DNA of 29,948 nucleotides from an uncultured bacterium. GTDB lineage: Bacteria; Verrucomicrobiota; Lentisphaeria; Oligosphaerales; Oligosphaeraceae. The notes below the pieces were generated by a model that saw only the letters and a list, made by a program, of their open reading frames with translations, had not been told where the DNA came from and ran no database searches. Each line of letters begins with the position of its first letter. Within the stretch, counting starts at the first letter, position 1. This document shows positions 22,164 through 29,948 of the stretch, piece by piece. Where the stretch lies: positions 1 through 29,948 of the forward strand of contig URJM01000020.1 of the NCBI GenBank assembly GCA_900548225.1, written 5' to 3'. Position numbers and translations under genes: made by a program.

Positions 22164-23288
22164 ATGTCCGGAGTTGTCGACCATCTCGATGCCCGTGGGC
22201 GCGTGAACCTGGGGAGTTTCTACACCCCGGGGAAGTATGTCCGCCTCATTGGAGGCTGGCTTCTGGCGCACGGGGTGGACTCCTCCTGGACAATTGCCGA
22301 CATCTCCTGCGGATACGGCGCATTCTTCCAATTGCATGGCCTCCTGCCCGGGGCACGCTTCATCGCCAATGACATAGACCGCGAGGCAGTCGCCAGGGCG
22401 AAGGAGGAGTATCCCTTTGCCGAGTGCCACTGCCGGAACAGCCTCAGCGGAATATCCCGCGAAAACTATGGAATCACCCGTGGCGAGCGCCTCGCGATTG
22501 TCGGCAATCCTCCCTACAACGACACCACGAGCATTGTCGGACGCGGCATAAAGCGAGGCGTCTCCTGCGCGATTGACGAGGCGGTCAAGTCACGGGACCT
22601 GGGCATCTCCTCCCTGCTGGCCTATTCCATCCTGGAGCCGGAGTTCGTCGCAGTCCTGCATCCACTCTCCTATCTCATCAAGGAGGCAAACTTCAAGGCG
22701 GGTCGCGGCTTCTTCGATAGATACAGGCTCCTGGAACACGTCGTATTCTCCAGCCAGGAGTTCGCGGGAACCTCCAAATGTGCAGGATTCCCAGTCATCG
22801 CCGCACTATACAAACGCGATGAAACCGACCGCCTCGACTACCAGAAGATCCTCCAGACGAACTTCCATACTGAGGAGGGCGACTCGTTCAGGCTCGCAGA
22901 CCGGGACTACGTCGGCACAAAAATCGCAAAATACCCCCACGCGGGACGATACAAGCCCGAAATCCTATTCTACACACTGCGTGACATCAACGCACTCCGG
23001 CGAAGCCGCACGTTTCTGAAGGAACGATGCGCAAACGCCATTGATGTCGCACCGTGCAGTCTCCCGTATTACTGCTATATCGACTGCTTCAAAAGATACG
23101 CCCGGACGCCATACTGGATGGGGAACTTCGACATCCCCTACATCGAGGCGGAATTCAAGGACATTGAGGAGGACGTCGTCGCAGACGCAAAGTCACACCA
23201 CCCTGAAATATTCGGGGACTCCCCCAGGCCTTCGGCGGACGCGCGGGCACGCATCCAGGAATATATCAGGCGCAGCCTGCAAGGATAG
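22164..23288 (+). CDS. Solitary N6-adenine DNA methyltransferase
   Basis: SAM-dependent DNA methyltransferase of about 374 residues. Motif order is X (GSFYTP, 18-22), I (ADISCGYGAFF, 45-55), II (NDID, 69-72), IV (VGNPPYND, 113-120), then a long C-terminal part likely to be the target-recognition domain. NPPY identifies an amino-methyltransferase, most likely N6-adenine, and the order suggests the gamma class. An in-frame ATG at 22113 would add 17 residues unlike the family; neither start has a clear ribosome site. No restriction endonuclease gene is next to it: the upstream gene is a TRL lipoprotein and the downstream one a convergent antiporter. It is either an orphan regulatory enzyme or a relic of a restriction system. 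Recognition sequence unknown. Confidence 0.82.
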   Translation: MSGVVDHLDARGRVNLGSFYTPGKYVRLIGGWLLAHGVDSSWTIADISCGYGAFFQLHGLLPGARFIANDIDREAVARAKEEYPFAECHCRNSLSGISRENYGITRGERLAIVGNPPYNDTTSIVGRGIKRGVSCAIDEAVKSRDLGISSLLAYSILEPEFVAVLHPLSYLIKEANFKAGRGFFDRYRLLEHVVFSSQEFAGTSKCAGFPVIAALYKRDETDRLDYQKILQTNFHTEEGDSFRLADRDYVGTKIAKYPHAGRYKPEILFYTLRDINALRRSRTFLKERCANAIDVAPCSLPYYCYIDCFKRYARTPYWMGNFDIPYIEAEFKDIEEDVVADAKSHHPEIFGDSPRPSADARARIQEYIRRSLQG

Positions 23289-23365
23289 GGTGGAGGATTG
23301 CGGGCAGCTCCTCCTCCGCTGAAGACAGATCCCCGGCGAAGGAGGGTGCGCCGACTATGCGGCCA

Positions 23366-25003
23366 TTAGGCCCTTTTCGCCGCCATCTTCCTGTTGGAGA
23401 CGACCTTCAGGATGACAATGGCAATCAGGAGCAGGACGACTGTGATCGGGAAGACGATGCTCCACTTCTTGATGAAACCAGCCAGCAGGAATCCGACGAA
23501 GGAGACTGCCGCGACCGTAAGCGCATACGGAAGCTGCGTCGAGACGTGGTTGACGTGCTCGCAGCGGGCTCCCGCCGAGGACATGATGGTGGTGTCGCTG
23601 ATGAGGGAGCAGTGGTCGCCGAAGACTGCGCCGGCAAGGCAGGCGGAGATTCCGATGATGAAGAGCGGGTCTGTGCCTGGGAAGATGTTGCAGACAATCG
23701 GGATGAGGATGCCGAAGGTGCCCCATGCGGTGCCGGTCGAGAATGCGAGGAAGCATGCAACCAGGAAGATGACTGCGGGCAGGAATGCGCCCAGATGCCC
23801 TGCGTTGCCCTGCATGGTGTCGGCGATGTAGTTGGCCAGCCCGAGGGAGGTGGAGACCTCCTTGAGGGAAGTAGCCAGGGTCAGGATGAGAATGGCGGGA
23901 ACCATCGCAATGAAGCCGGACGGAATGCACTTGAAGGCCTCCTTGGCGGAAATCACACGGCGCAGAAGCAGATAGGCGATGGTGAAGATGAGGGCCACAA
24001 GGCCGCCCGCGGAAAGGCCTAGCGATGCATCGGTGTTGGCGAAGGCGTCCATGATGCGGTGGGTGCTGGTGCCATAGCCGCCTGCGCGCATCAGACCCCA
24101 GACACAGGTGATGACCAGGACGACCACGGGCAGAACCAGGTCGATGAACTTGCCCTTGGAGTTCTCAATCGGATTCATGTCGTCTCCGACCTCGCCGCCG
24201 CTGGTGAAGAGGTCCCCCCTCTCAAAGGCGTTCTTCTCATGGATGGCCATCGGGCCGTAGTCAAGCTTCAGAAGGACAATCGCCAAGATGAAGACGAAGG
24301 TCAGCAGCGAGTAGAAGTTGAAGGGGATGGCGTGGATGAAGAGCTGGATGCCGTTGTACTCCGTGCCCTTGGTGAAGTTCGAGACTGCCGCCGCCCAGCT
24401 GGAAATCGGGGCGATCATGCAGACGGGCGCCGCGGTGGCGTCAATGATATAGGCAAGCTTTGCACGGGAGATGCGGTGCGCATCGGTGACGGGGCGCATG
24501 ACGTTGCCGACGGTCAGGCAGTTGAAATAGTCGTCGATGAAGATAAGGACGCCCAGGAAGAAGGTGGCCAGCTGTGCCCCGCAGCGTGTCTTCACATGCT
24601 GGCGCGCCCACTTGCCGAATGCGGCCGCGGAGCCTGTGCGGCTCAGAAGCGCGGCAATGACTCCCAGGGTCACAAGGAAGATGAAGATGCCGGCGCCGAC
24701 CTGCACGGCGGGGATGATGCCTGTCTGGATAACGACATCGATGGACTCGATGGGCTTGAAGTTTGTGATAAGCAGGCAGCCGAAGAAGATGCCGATGAAG
24801 AGGGATGTGTAGACCTCCTTCGTGATGAGGGCGAGCCCGATTGCGATGATTGGCGGCAGAATCGCCCACAGGGTTCCGACAAACCTGCTGGCCTTGGCGG
24901 TGTTCTCGACAACCTCCGCCTCCTGAGCCAGGAATTCAGGGGTGAGAAGGGCGAGTGAAAGCACTCCGAGAAGAATCAGAAAGCGACTAGTTCGGCTGTT
25001 CAT
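23366..25003 (-). CDS. NhaC-family Na+/H+ antiporter
   Basis: Inner-membrane antiporter of 545 residues with about 12 hydrophobic segments. Family features include LPPIIAIGLALITKEVYTSL near the start, FIDDYFNCLTVGNVMRPVTD, YIIDATAAPVCMIAPISSWAAAV and a late block with TGTAWGTFGILIPIV and GDHCSLISDTTIMSS, whose polar residues in membrane are typical of NhaC. The N-terminus (MNSRTSRFLILLGVLSLALL) could be a first helix or signal anchor. The ion is inferred; related NhaC proteins can also exchange malate/lactate. The gene stands alone, convergent with the methyltransferase. About 210 bp separate it from the hydrolase upstream. That gap holds a GTGCC-loop-GGCAC hairpin (25100-25125) and no gene that I can support. 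Confidence 0.92.
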   Translation of the reverse strand: MNSRTSRFLILLGVLSLALLTPEFLAQEAEVVENTAKASRFVGTLWAILPPIIAIGLALITKEVYTSLFIGIFFGCLLITNFKPIESIDVVIQTGIIPAVQVGAGIFIFLVTLGVIAALLSRTGSAAAFGKWARQHVKTRCGAQLATFFLGVLIFIDDYFNCLTVGNVMRPVTDAHRISRAKLAYIIDATAAPVCMIAPISSWAAAVSNFTKGTEYNGIQLFIHAIPFNFYSLLTFVFILAIVLLKLDYGPMAIHEKNAFERGDLFTSGGEVGDDMNPIENSKGKFIDLVLPVVVLVITCVWGLMRAGGYGTSTHRIMDAFANTDASLGLSAGGLVALIFTIAYLLLRRVISAKEAFKCIPSGFIAMVPAILILTLATSLKEVSTSLGLANYIADTMQGNAGHLGAFLPAVIFLVACFLAFSTGTAWGTFGILIPIVCNIFPGTDPLFIIGISACLAGAVFGDHCSLISDTTIMSSAGARCEHVNHVSTQLPYALTVAAVSFVGFLLAGFIKKWSIVFPITVVLLLIAIVILKVVSNRKMAAKRA

Positions 25004-25216
25004 GATGGAGGGGTTTGTCTATTGTTGTTTTTAGGAAATGGAAGCCTCGGTGAATTCGAAGAAAAGCCTTGATTGATTCACATAACCGCGTATGGCATTC
25101 CCGTGCCGAATGTTATAGGCACAGGAAAAACACACAAATCTAATCTTCGCAAGGGGATTTTCAAGGGGATGCCGGCTCCTTGGCGGAAAGTCGCGCCCAT
25201 CCAGACACGCCACGCC

Positions 25217-28200
25217 CTAGGGAAGCCGGTAGATCTGGAAGAGGTCGATGTTCTTTGTGCCGGTGATTCCCGGCGAGGACTGGAAGAGGTATGACTGGCC
25301 GCTGCCATCGTCGTCGTCCAACACGACACACGCCATCCGCAAGAAGGCGCCTGGCTTCTCAAGGCCAAGCTTCTCCCTGGGAATGACAATCCTGTAGGTG
25401 GTGACGCGTGCCCCGTCATCCCGTTCAACATGGTAGTCCAGGCCATCGACAGGCCCGGTCTTCCATCCGTAGTGGCAGTACGCCACCGGGCCCTCCTTGG
25501 TGAGAGCCATCGCAATCTCGATGTCGCCAGGGCCATACCCCTTCTGGACGAAATCCGACTCTATGTCCACCCTGGGGGAAATCCCGAATTGGAAGCAGTC
25601 GCCATTCCAGATTGCCTCATTGTCCCTGGTATTGAAGTGCAAGTCATCGGTGACCATGGCCGAAAGGGTGATGTTCTTCTCGTCGACATCAATGTGGATT
25701 TCGCCTCCCAGGTCGGCTGCGCCATCCCAGCGAATCCAGGGGTCCGCGGGGAAGATGTCCTGGCGTTCATTCCCGAAGGTCGAAACCACGTTCCTGCCCA
25801 TCTTGAGCCGGGTGGACGGAAATTCCAGGCGCGCCTCCCGGGAGCGCCCCGCCCCGTCAGTCACCTTCATGTCAAGATATTCCGCGCCGGCGGAAGGCTC
25901 GACCGTGGCAATCCACGGGAATCGGGTGCCGGCCTCCTTCTTGACGACCATCCTCCCCGCGCCATTGAAGGAATACTCGCATAGTACCCCGTCGGTCGAC
26001 TCAGGAACCAGGTCGTCAAACTCTATCTGCATCTCGGAGGCATCCTTGACGTGCAGCCTCCATACGAGGCTGATTGCGCAGTCCTCCGCCTCCTTCATTG
26101 CGCCGCGGAGCCTTTCGTATGCGTCCACGCCATCCAGCACGATGAACTGGGTGAGGGGTTTTGCGGCAAAGAGGCCGTCCACGGGCAGTTCCTGCCGAAT
26201 GCCCAGGAAGTCTTCGAAATACGCTCCCTCCGGGAGAGGAATCCGCACGGGGTTTTCGCCCTGCTCTGTCCAGAACGCCAGGTATGCACGGTCTTTCTGT
26301 CCAAAGACGCCCATCTTCAGATTCGATTCGGGGACGCCCAGGCGGCCATCGCACTCCCGCACGCCCTCGACCACCTTCGCAATCTGGCTCATCGCGGGGA
26401 TGAGGAGCATCGGCTCGTCTCCGTGCCACATTCCATAGTCGAAGACATTCGACTCGATGCATCCGCTGGTGTTGAACCAGAAGAAGAAGGGTGAACCCAG
26501 AAGCTTCGCGGTAAGAGCCGCCGCCTGCATCCGGCGGGTCTCCTCCTGCTGGAGCGGATGGTCGGGGGCAAGGCGGTTGTCAATGGCAAAGCCATACTCC
26601 GAAACAAATGGCCTCTGGCCGTCAAGGTAGGTGCGGGTCATCCTGTTGGCACGCTCGAAGACACCCGGATACTCCTTGTTCGGAGAACCGATGTTCGGCA
26701 TGTTCTCAGGACTCAAATAGCGCATCTTGAATGAGTAGCAGTCCATCGGGAAGTATTCGAACTTGCCCTCCACCTGCTCCAGGACCTGCCTGGAAAACTC
26801 AAAGTCGGAGTAGTTCTCGCTGCCGCCGGAGGGACGCCCCGCCGCAATCTCAAGGGCTGGATTGCCACGGCGGGACGCCTGGAGGTAGGTGGTCGTAATC
26901 TCCGCAAGGTCGTCACAGACGGGACCGTGGACAAAGCCGTGGACGACGGCGTCCGGATACTTTCTGCGGTAGTAGGGTTCGCTGCCTGATATCAATTCGT
27001 CCTCCCCGCCGATTTCAAGCAGGTCGATGTCGTCGCCAGCCCTGCGGATGAGTTCCTCGAAGGCGGTTCCCAGCTTGGCAAGCGCCTCCTTCGTCCCGAA
27101 GAATCCCTGTGTGTCACAGGGAAGCCCCCATGACCTGGCCTCCGCAACCTCCTCCGGACGCATCGCCCATGCAGGCGCGGATGGCAGGTGCACAAGGGAG
27201 AACTTCACCTTGAACCCGCTCTTCTTCGCCTGGGCAAAGCGGGCGAGGAACTCGTCGTAATGCGCTTTCTCGATGGAGTCGGTCGGCATGAAGGAGCGCC
27301 ACCACATGCCTATCTCAATCCAGCGTACGCCCACACGCTCGAGGCCAGGCTTGACGGAGCTGGAGACGCCCAGATATGGAACCACCTCCGGATCGTCCGC
27401 CTTCGGGTGCTGAACGACCGCATAGCTTAGGATGTCCTCGAATAGAACCTCGCCGCTCACCGCGTCCTGCCAGCTGCCCCTGACCGTGAAAAGCCCAGGC
27501 GTCCCGGATGGCAGCGGCAGGCGCATGCCAAAGCTGCGTCCACTCCACTCGACATCACCGTCCCTCCTTTCGATGACATCCCCCTTGTAGTCCGTCACGG
27601 AAATCGTCCAAGTGACTGCGCCTGGCGTATCGCCGCGCATGTCGGCGGCATTCATCCTGAGGACGGGGGTCTCCTCGGGGAAGAAGACCTTGGTCGTCGT
27701 CGAGGAGATGCTTATTCCTGCGGAGAATACCCTCTGGGGCTGGAAGGGAGTCGCCTGTTCCCCCTCCTCCAGCTGCACTGCATCGTACGCGACATGGACG
27801 GGCGAGGTCTCGGAGGGGTTCCTGAAACCCAGCACAAGCCAATACTCCTCGTCAAACTTCGGGGTGAAGGCAATCTCAAAACGCTTCCACTCGGAGGACA
27901 GGCCGTAGTCGAAGGTCTGGGTGTCCTTCCAGTGCCTGTTGACGACCGCCACCGTCCCCGTCGCAGGGGTGTCGCCACGCGACCACAACGAAAGGACATA
28001 CCGCCGGCCCGCCTTGAGGGGAATGGGGTCGCCGTTGTTTGACTGGCTCCCGCCAGGCGCAAGCTCGGCCACGACGCAGCGCAGCCCGTCCGGCGCATCC
28101 GGACAATCCTCAACGACGGCAGGGCCGCCAGTGCCAAACCAGCAGTCCCTGAAATACCCCATCCCGCCCTCGTAACTGGAGTCGCCAGGCAGCAGATTAA

Positions 28201-28279
28201 CGGCCGAAGGAGCGCCAGACAAGGTGGCGATGAACAGGAAGGACAATAGAAGCGCGGGCAATAGAGGTTTTTTCTTCAT
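25217..28279 (-). CDS. Secreted multidomain glycoside-hydrolase-like protein with terminal carbohydrate-binding domains
   Basis: Exported protein of 1,020 residues. The signal peptide MKKKPLLPALLLSFLFIATLSG starts at the ATG at 28279, 12 codons inside the longer open frame. A CBM4/9-like beta-sandwich (about 28-175: NLLPGDSSYEGG, LSLWSRG, AYDAVQLEEG) is followed by an Ig-like region. A TIM-barrel-like core then spans roughly 295-620, with LEIGGEDE (E422/E426/E428) as a possible acid/base and FVSEYGF (E561) as a possible nucleophile, a clan GH-A layout. The last 190 residues (DPWIRWDG, ITLSAMVTDDLHFN, IWNGDCFQFGI) resemble a family 9 carbohydrate-binding domain. The substrate is unknown. Close to GH39/GH42-like proteins in plan, but I cannot name a family. 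Confidence 0.75.
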   Translation of the reverse strand: MKKKPLLPALLLSFLFIATLSGAPSAVNLLPGDSSYEGGMGYFRDCWFGTGGPAVVEDCPDAPDGLRCVVAELAPGGSQSNNGDPIPLKAGRRYVLSLWSRGDTPATGTVAVVNRHWKDTQTFDYGLSSEWKRFEIAFTPKFDEEYWLVLGFRNPSETSPVHVAYDAVQLEEGEQATPFQPQRVFSAGISISSTTTKVFFPEETPVLRMNAADMRGDTPGAVTWTISVTDYKGDVIERRDGDVEWSGRSFGMRLPLPSGTPGLFTVRGSWQDAVSGEVLFEDILSYAVVQHPKADDPEVVPYLGVSSSVKPGLERVGVRWIEIGMWWRSFMPTDSIEKAHYDEFLARFAQAKKSGFKVKFSLVHLPSAPAWAMRPEEVAEARSWGLPCDTQGFFGTKEALAKLGTAFEELIRRAGDDIDLLEIGGEDELISGSEPYYRRKYPDAVVHGFVHGPVCDDLAEITTTYLQASRRGNPALEIAAGRPSGGSENYSDFEFSRQVLEQVEGKFEYFPMDCYSFKMRYLSPENMPNIGSPNKEYPGVFERANRMTRTYLDGQRPFVSEYGFAIDNRLAPDHPLQQEETRRMQAAALTAKLLGSPFFFWFNTSGCIESNVFDYGMWHGDEPMLLIPAMSQIAKVVEGVRECDGRLGVPESNLKMGVFGQKDRAYLAFWTEQGENPVRIPLPEGAYFEDFLGIRQELPVDGLFAAKPLTQFIVLDGVDAYERLRGAMKEAEDCAISLVWRLHVKDASEMQIEFDDLVPESTDGVLCEYSFNGAGRMVVKKEAGTRFPWIATVEPSAGAEYLDMKVTDGAGRSREARLEFPSTRLKMGRNVVSTFGNERQDIFPADPWIRWDGAADLGGEIHIDVDEKNITLSAMVTDDLHFNTRDNEAIWNGDCFQFGISPRVDIESDFVQKGYGPGDIEIAMALTKEGPVAYCHYGWKTGPVDGLDYHVERDDGARVTTYRIVIPREKLGLEKPGAFLRMACVVLDDDDGSGQSYLFQSSPGITGTKNIDLFQIYRLP

Positions 28280-28331
28280 CGATGGGAGCCCCTGGGATTT
28301 TCGTTCAAAAGGCAAGTACCTGCCAAAGCGG

Positions 28332-28361
28332 ATGATACGCTCGATAATCTATCCCCTTCAA
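28332..28361 (-). promoter_or_regulatory. Probable promoter of the glycosidase-like gene
   Basis: On the minus strand, TTGAAG (28361-28356) and TATCAT (28337-28332) are separated by 18 bases, about 50 bases before the ATG. The match to sigma-70 consensus is moderate. Confidence 0.4.
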
Positions 28362-28395
28362 TGCATTCTACCCATTTCCGCCTGCCCCGCCATGC

Positions 28396-28444
28396 AAAAA
28401 TGAACAGACCCAGACGCGTCATTTGCCAGGCGCATCTGGGTCGT
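28396..28444 (-). terminator. Rho-independent terminator after the FadL-type gene
   Basis: On the minus strand, GACCCAGATGCG (28444-28433) pairs with CGCGTCTGGGTC (28420-28409) with one G-T pair and a 12-base loop. An ATTTTTG tail follows at 28403-28396. Confidence 0.8.
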
Positions 28445-28469
28445 GTTGTGGCTCTAGGTCTGCTTTTGC

Positions 28470-29711
28470 CTAGAATTCGTATTTGATTCCCAGGGAGACG
28501 AGGTCAGTGAAGCCCTTGTACTCTCCGTGGATGTACTGCTGTTCTGTGAGATGCTGCTTGGCTTCGCTGGGGTGGAAGAAGATGTGGTTCCAGCCCACGT
28601 CCAGGCGCAGGTTCTCGGTCCACTGGTAGGATGCGCCGATGCACGCCCAGATTCTGTGCGAGTCGGGAAGCATGACGACCTTGTTCTCCTTCTTGGTGAC
28701 GGCCCTCTGGTCGAAGGCGGTTCCCGCGCGGAGAGTCCACTTGTCGGTGAGCTTGTATTCGCCGCCGAAGGAGAAGCGCCAGCTGTCGTGCCAGTTCATC
28801 GTCTGGGTGCTGCTCTTCACGAGGATTCCCTTGTCGAAGGTGGTGGTGAGGGACTTCATGCTGCTCCACTTCGTCCAGGCGATGTCCAGCATAAGGGTCA
28901 GCCTGTCGGTGATTTCCTGCTGGACGCCGAAGGTGACGCTCTGGGGCATCTTGAGCTTGAGCTTTGCGCGGTCCCTGTAGCTGCTGCCGATTCCGATGGC
29001 TCCCGGGATGTTGTAGAACTTGGCGTCCAGGTTCATCTCGTATGAAGTGCTGGAACGATAGCCCACGCCGAAGGAGGTCCCCTCCCAAGGGCGCCACACG
29101 ATACCGGCCGAATAGCCCATGTCCCAGTCGTCGCCCTCGGTGCGGAGCTTGGCGTCGTGCCCAAACTGCGCGGTCGGCAGCTTCTGGCGCGCCTTCATCT
29201 TGGCGTAGTCGAACATGAGGCCGACGCCAATGGCCAGGTTGTCGGTCAACTGGTAGGAAACCGAGGGAAGAACCTCGATGACGGCGATGGAGGTGTCAAT
29301 GCCAAAGTAGCGACCAGCCCAGTTCAGGTGGTAGTTGGTGGCGGTGCCGCTGGTGGCGCTCATGGCAAGGTTCAATGTGAGGCCGTCGCCAATGGGATAG
29401 ACATAGTCAAGATTCGGAATCTCGGTACGGCGCACGATGTCGCCGCTCTCGTGGCCGGGAATCGTGCTGCCCTTGTCGTGGAAACGAACACGACCTGTCA
29501 AAAAGTGGTTGCCCACAAGCAGGGTCGGACGCTCCACCCATGCCGCGGTGGCAGGGTTGAAGTACAGGGCGCTGGGGTCGTCAGTAGAGGCGGCCATGCC
29601 GGAAAGGGCACGGCCTACGCCGGAGACAGACTGCTCCAAAATGGAAAAACCAGACGCGTAAAGGGAAAGCGACGCCAGAAGGCAGCCAAAAAGAAGAAGT
29701 GACTTTTTCAC
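28470..29711 (-). CDS. OmpP1/FadL/TodX-family outer-membrane transporter
   Basis: Outer-membrane beta-barrel for hydrophobic substrates such as long-chain fatty acids or aromatics. The 413-residue protein has a signal peptide (MKKSLLLFGCLLASLSLYA), then the FadL N-terminal hatch signature: GFSILEQSVSGVGRALSGMAASTDDPSALYFNPA (residues 21-54), including the NPA motif. It is followed by alternating beta strands and ends in an aromatic C-terminal residue (IKYEF), as needed for outer-membrane assembly. Repeated strands such as WDMGYSAGIVWRPWEGTSFGVGYRS are typical. It is transcribed alone, with a promoter-like box upstream and a terminator downstream. The substrate cannot be inferred. Confidence 0.92.
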   Translation of the reverse strand: MKKSLLLFGCLLASLSLYASGFSILEQSVSGVGRALSGMAASTDDPSALYFNPATAAWVERPTLLVGNHFLTGRVRFHDKGSTIPGHESGDIVRRTEIPNLDYVYPIGDGLTLNLAMSATSGTATNYHLNWAGRYFGIDTSIAVIEVLPSVSYQLTDNLAIGVGLMFDYAKMKARQKLPTAQFGHDAKLRTEGDDWDMGYSAGIVWRPWEGTSFGVGYRSSTSYEMNLDAKFYNIPGAIGIGSSYRDRAKLKLKMPQSVTFGVQQEITDRLTLMLDIAWTKWSSMKSLTTTFDKGILVKSSTQTMNWHDSWRFSFGGEYKLTDKWTLRAGTAFDQRAVTKKENKVVMLPDSHRIWACIGASYQWTENLRLDVGWNHIFFHPSEAKQHLTEQQYIHGEYKGFTDLVSLGIKYEF

Positions 29712-29798
29712 GTTTCTTGTTTATGCGTTTGACTTGACAAAGTCGAACCGCCTTGAAAATGCGGTCCAACAACAGGATGACCTTGCGAAATCGGCGTT

Positions 29799-29804
29799 AA
29801 TATA
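29799..29804 (-). promoter_or_regulatory. -10-like box upstream of the FadL-type gene
   Basis: TATATT (29804-29799 on the minus strand) lies in GGTATATTAACGCC, about 88 bases before the ATG. No standard -35 is seen at 16-18 bases; an A/T-rich TTTAAAATC stretch occupies that place. The same box occurs before rpsP. Confidence 0.45.
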
Positions 29805-29948
29805 CCCCATTTTTTGACACGATTTTAAATTCTGTCGCATTTTTGCGCCAGAAGAAGGGTTTTTGAGGGTGCGAATACTCCTTGCCGCTATGCGGACTAC
29901 ACCCCTTTGCCCGTGTCTTCCCCCCGTATGGGCGGCGTATCCCTCTCC

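Noticed and set aside
24059..24958. Plus-strand frame of 299 codons, very acidic
   Set aside because: Antisense shadow of the NhaC-type antiporter; Asp/Glu richness comes from reading hydrophobic codons backwards.
25004..25216. A possible riboswitch (for example a Na+/Li+ sensing leader) before the antiporter gene
   Set aside because: Only one 8-bp hairpin (25100-25125) is visible; I could not match conserved bases of any riboswitch class, so it is not listed.

Overview
The window reads as chromosomal DNA of a diderm bacterium of about 60% G+C. It carries outer-membrane and lipid A genes (skp/ompH, lpxD, a FadL-type porin), two TRL-family lipoproteins, a very long sodium:solute symporter and a large secreted glycosidase-like protein with carbohydrate-binding ends. 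Together these suggest the PVC superphylum, most likely Lentisphaerota/Victivallales or Kiritimatiellota, but I have no marker that fixes the phylum. Most genes lie on the minus strand.

Region 1-4300 (minus) is a translation and RNA cluster, read from right to left: rpsP, khpA, trmD, rplS, a terminator, then rnhB and a pcnB-type poly(A) polymerase that runs off the left edge. The rimM gene usually found between rpsP and trmD is missing. Region 4300-6150 is a young, AT-richer island. It holds a decapitated IS30-like transposase and many copies of a GTGCGTTTA-type palindromic repeat. A 42-bp direct repeat flanks a three-gene toxin-immunity cassette, made of an EndoU-like toxin fragment followed by two paralogous immunity-like genes with overlapping ends. 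A 15-bp direct repeat brackets the whole island. This is the most unusual part of the window.

Region 6170-12700 (minus) holds a BaiN/HI0933-type flavoprotein, a 57-residue 2[4Fe-4S] ferredoxin with a strong terminator, a class I/II aminotransferase downstream of a long SSS symporter (probably one transport and catabolism unit), then lpxD and skp/ompH (one envelope operon). Region 13600-15740 (minus) is an htrA-dgkA-ykgJ cluster. The gap upstream of htrA carries a possible pseudopilin remnant. A DUF2851 gene (plus) converges on and overlaps argB (minus), and argB follows a CLC-type channel gene.

Region 20200-23290 is the only long plus-strand block: ddl behind an operator-like palindrome, two tandem TRL lipoprotein genes separated by a terminator, and a solitary N6-adenine DNA methyltransferase. 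Region 23360-29950 (minus) has an NhaC-type antiporter, a secreted GH-A-like/CBM9 protein of about 1,020 residues and a FadL-family outer-membrane protein. A -10-like box (TATATTA) recurs upstream of rpsP, skp and fadL.
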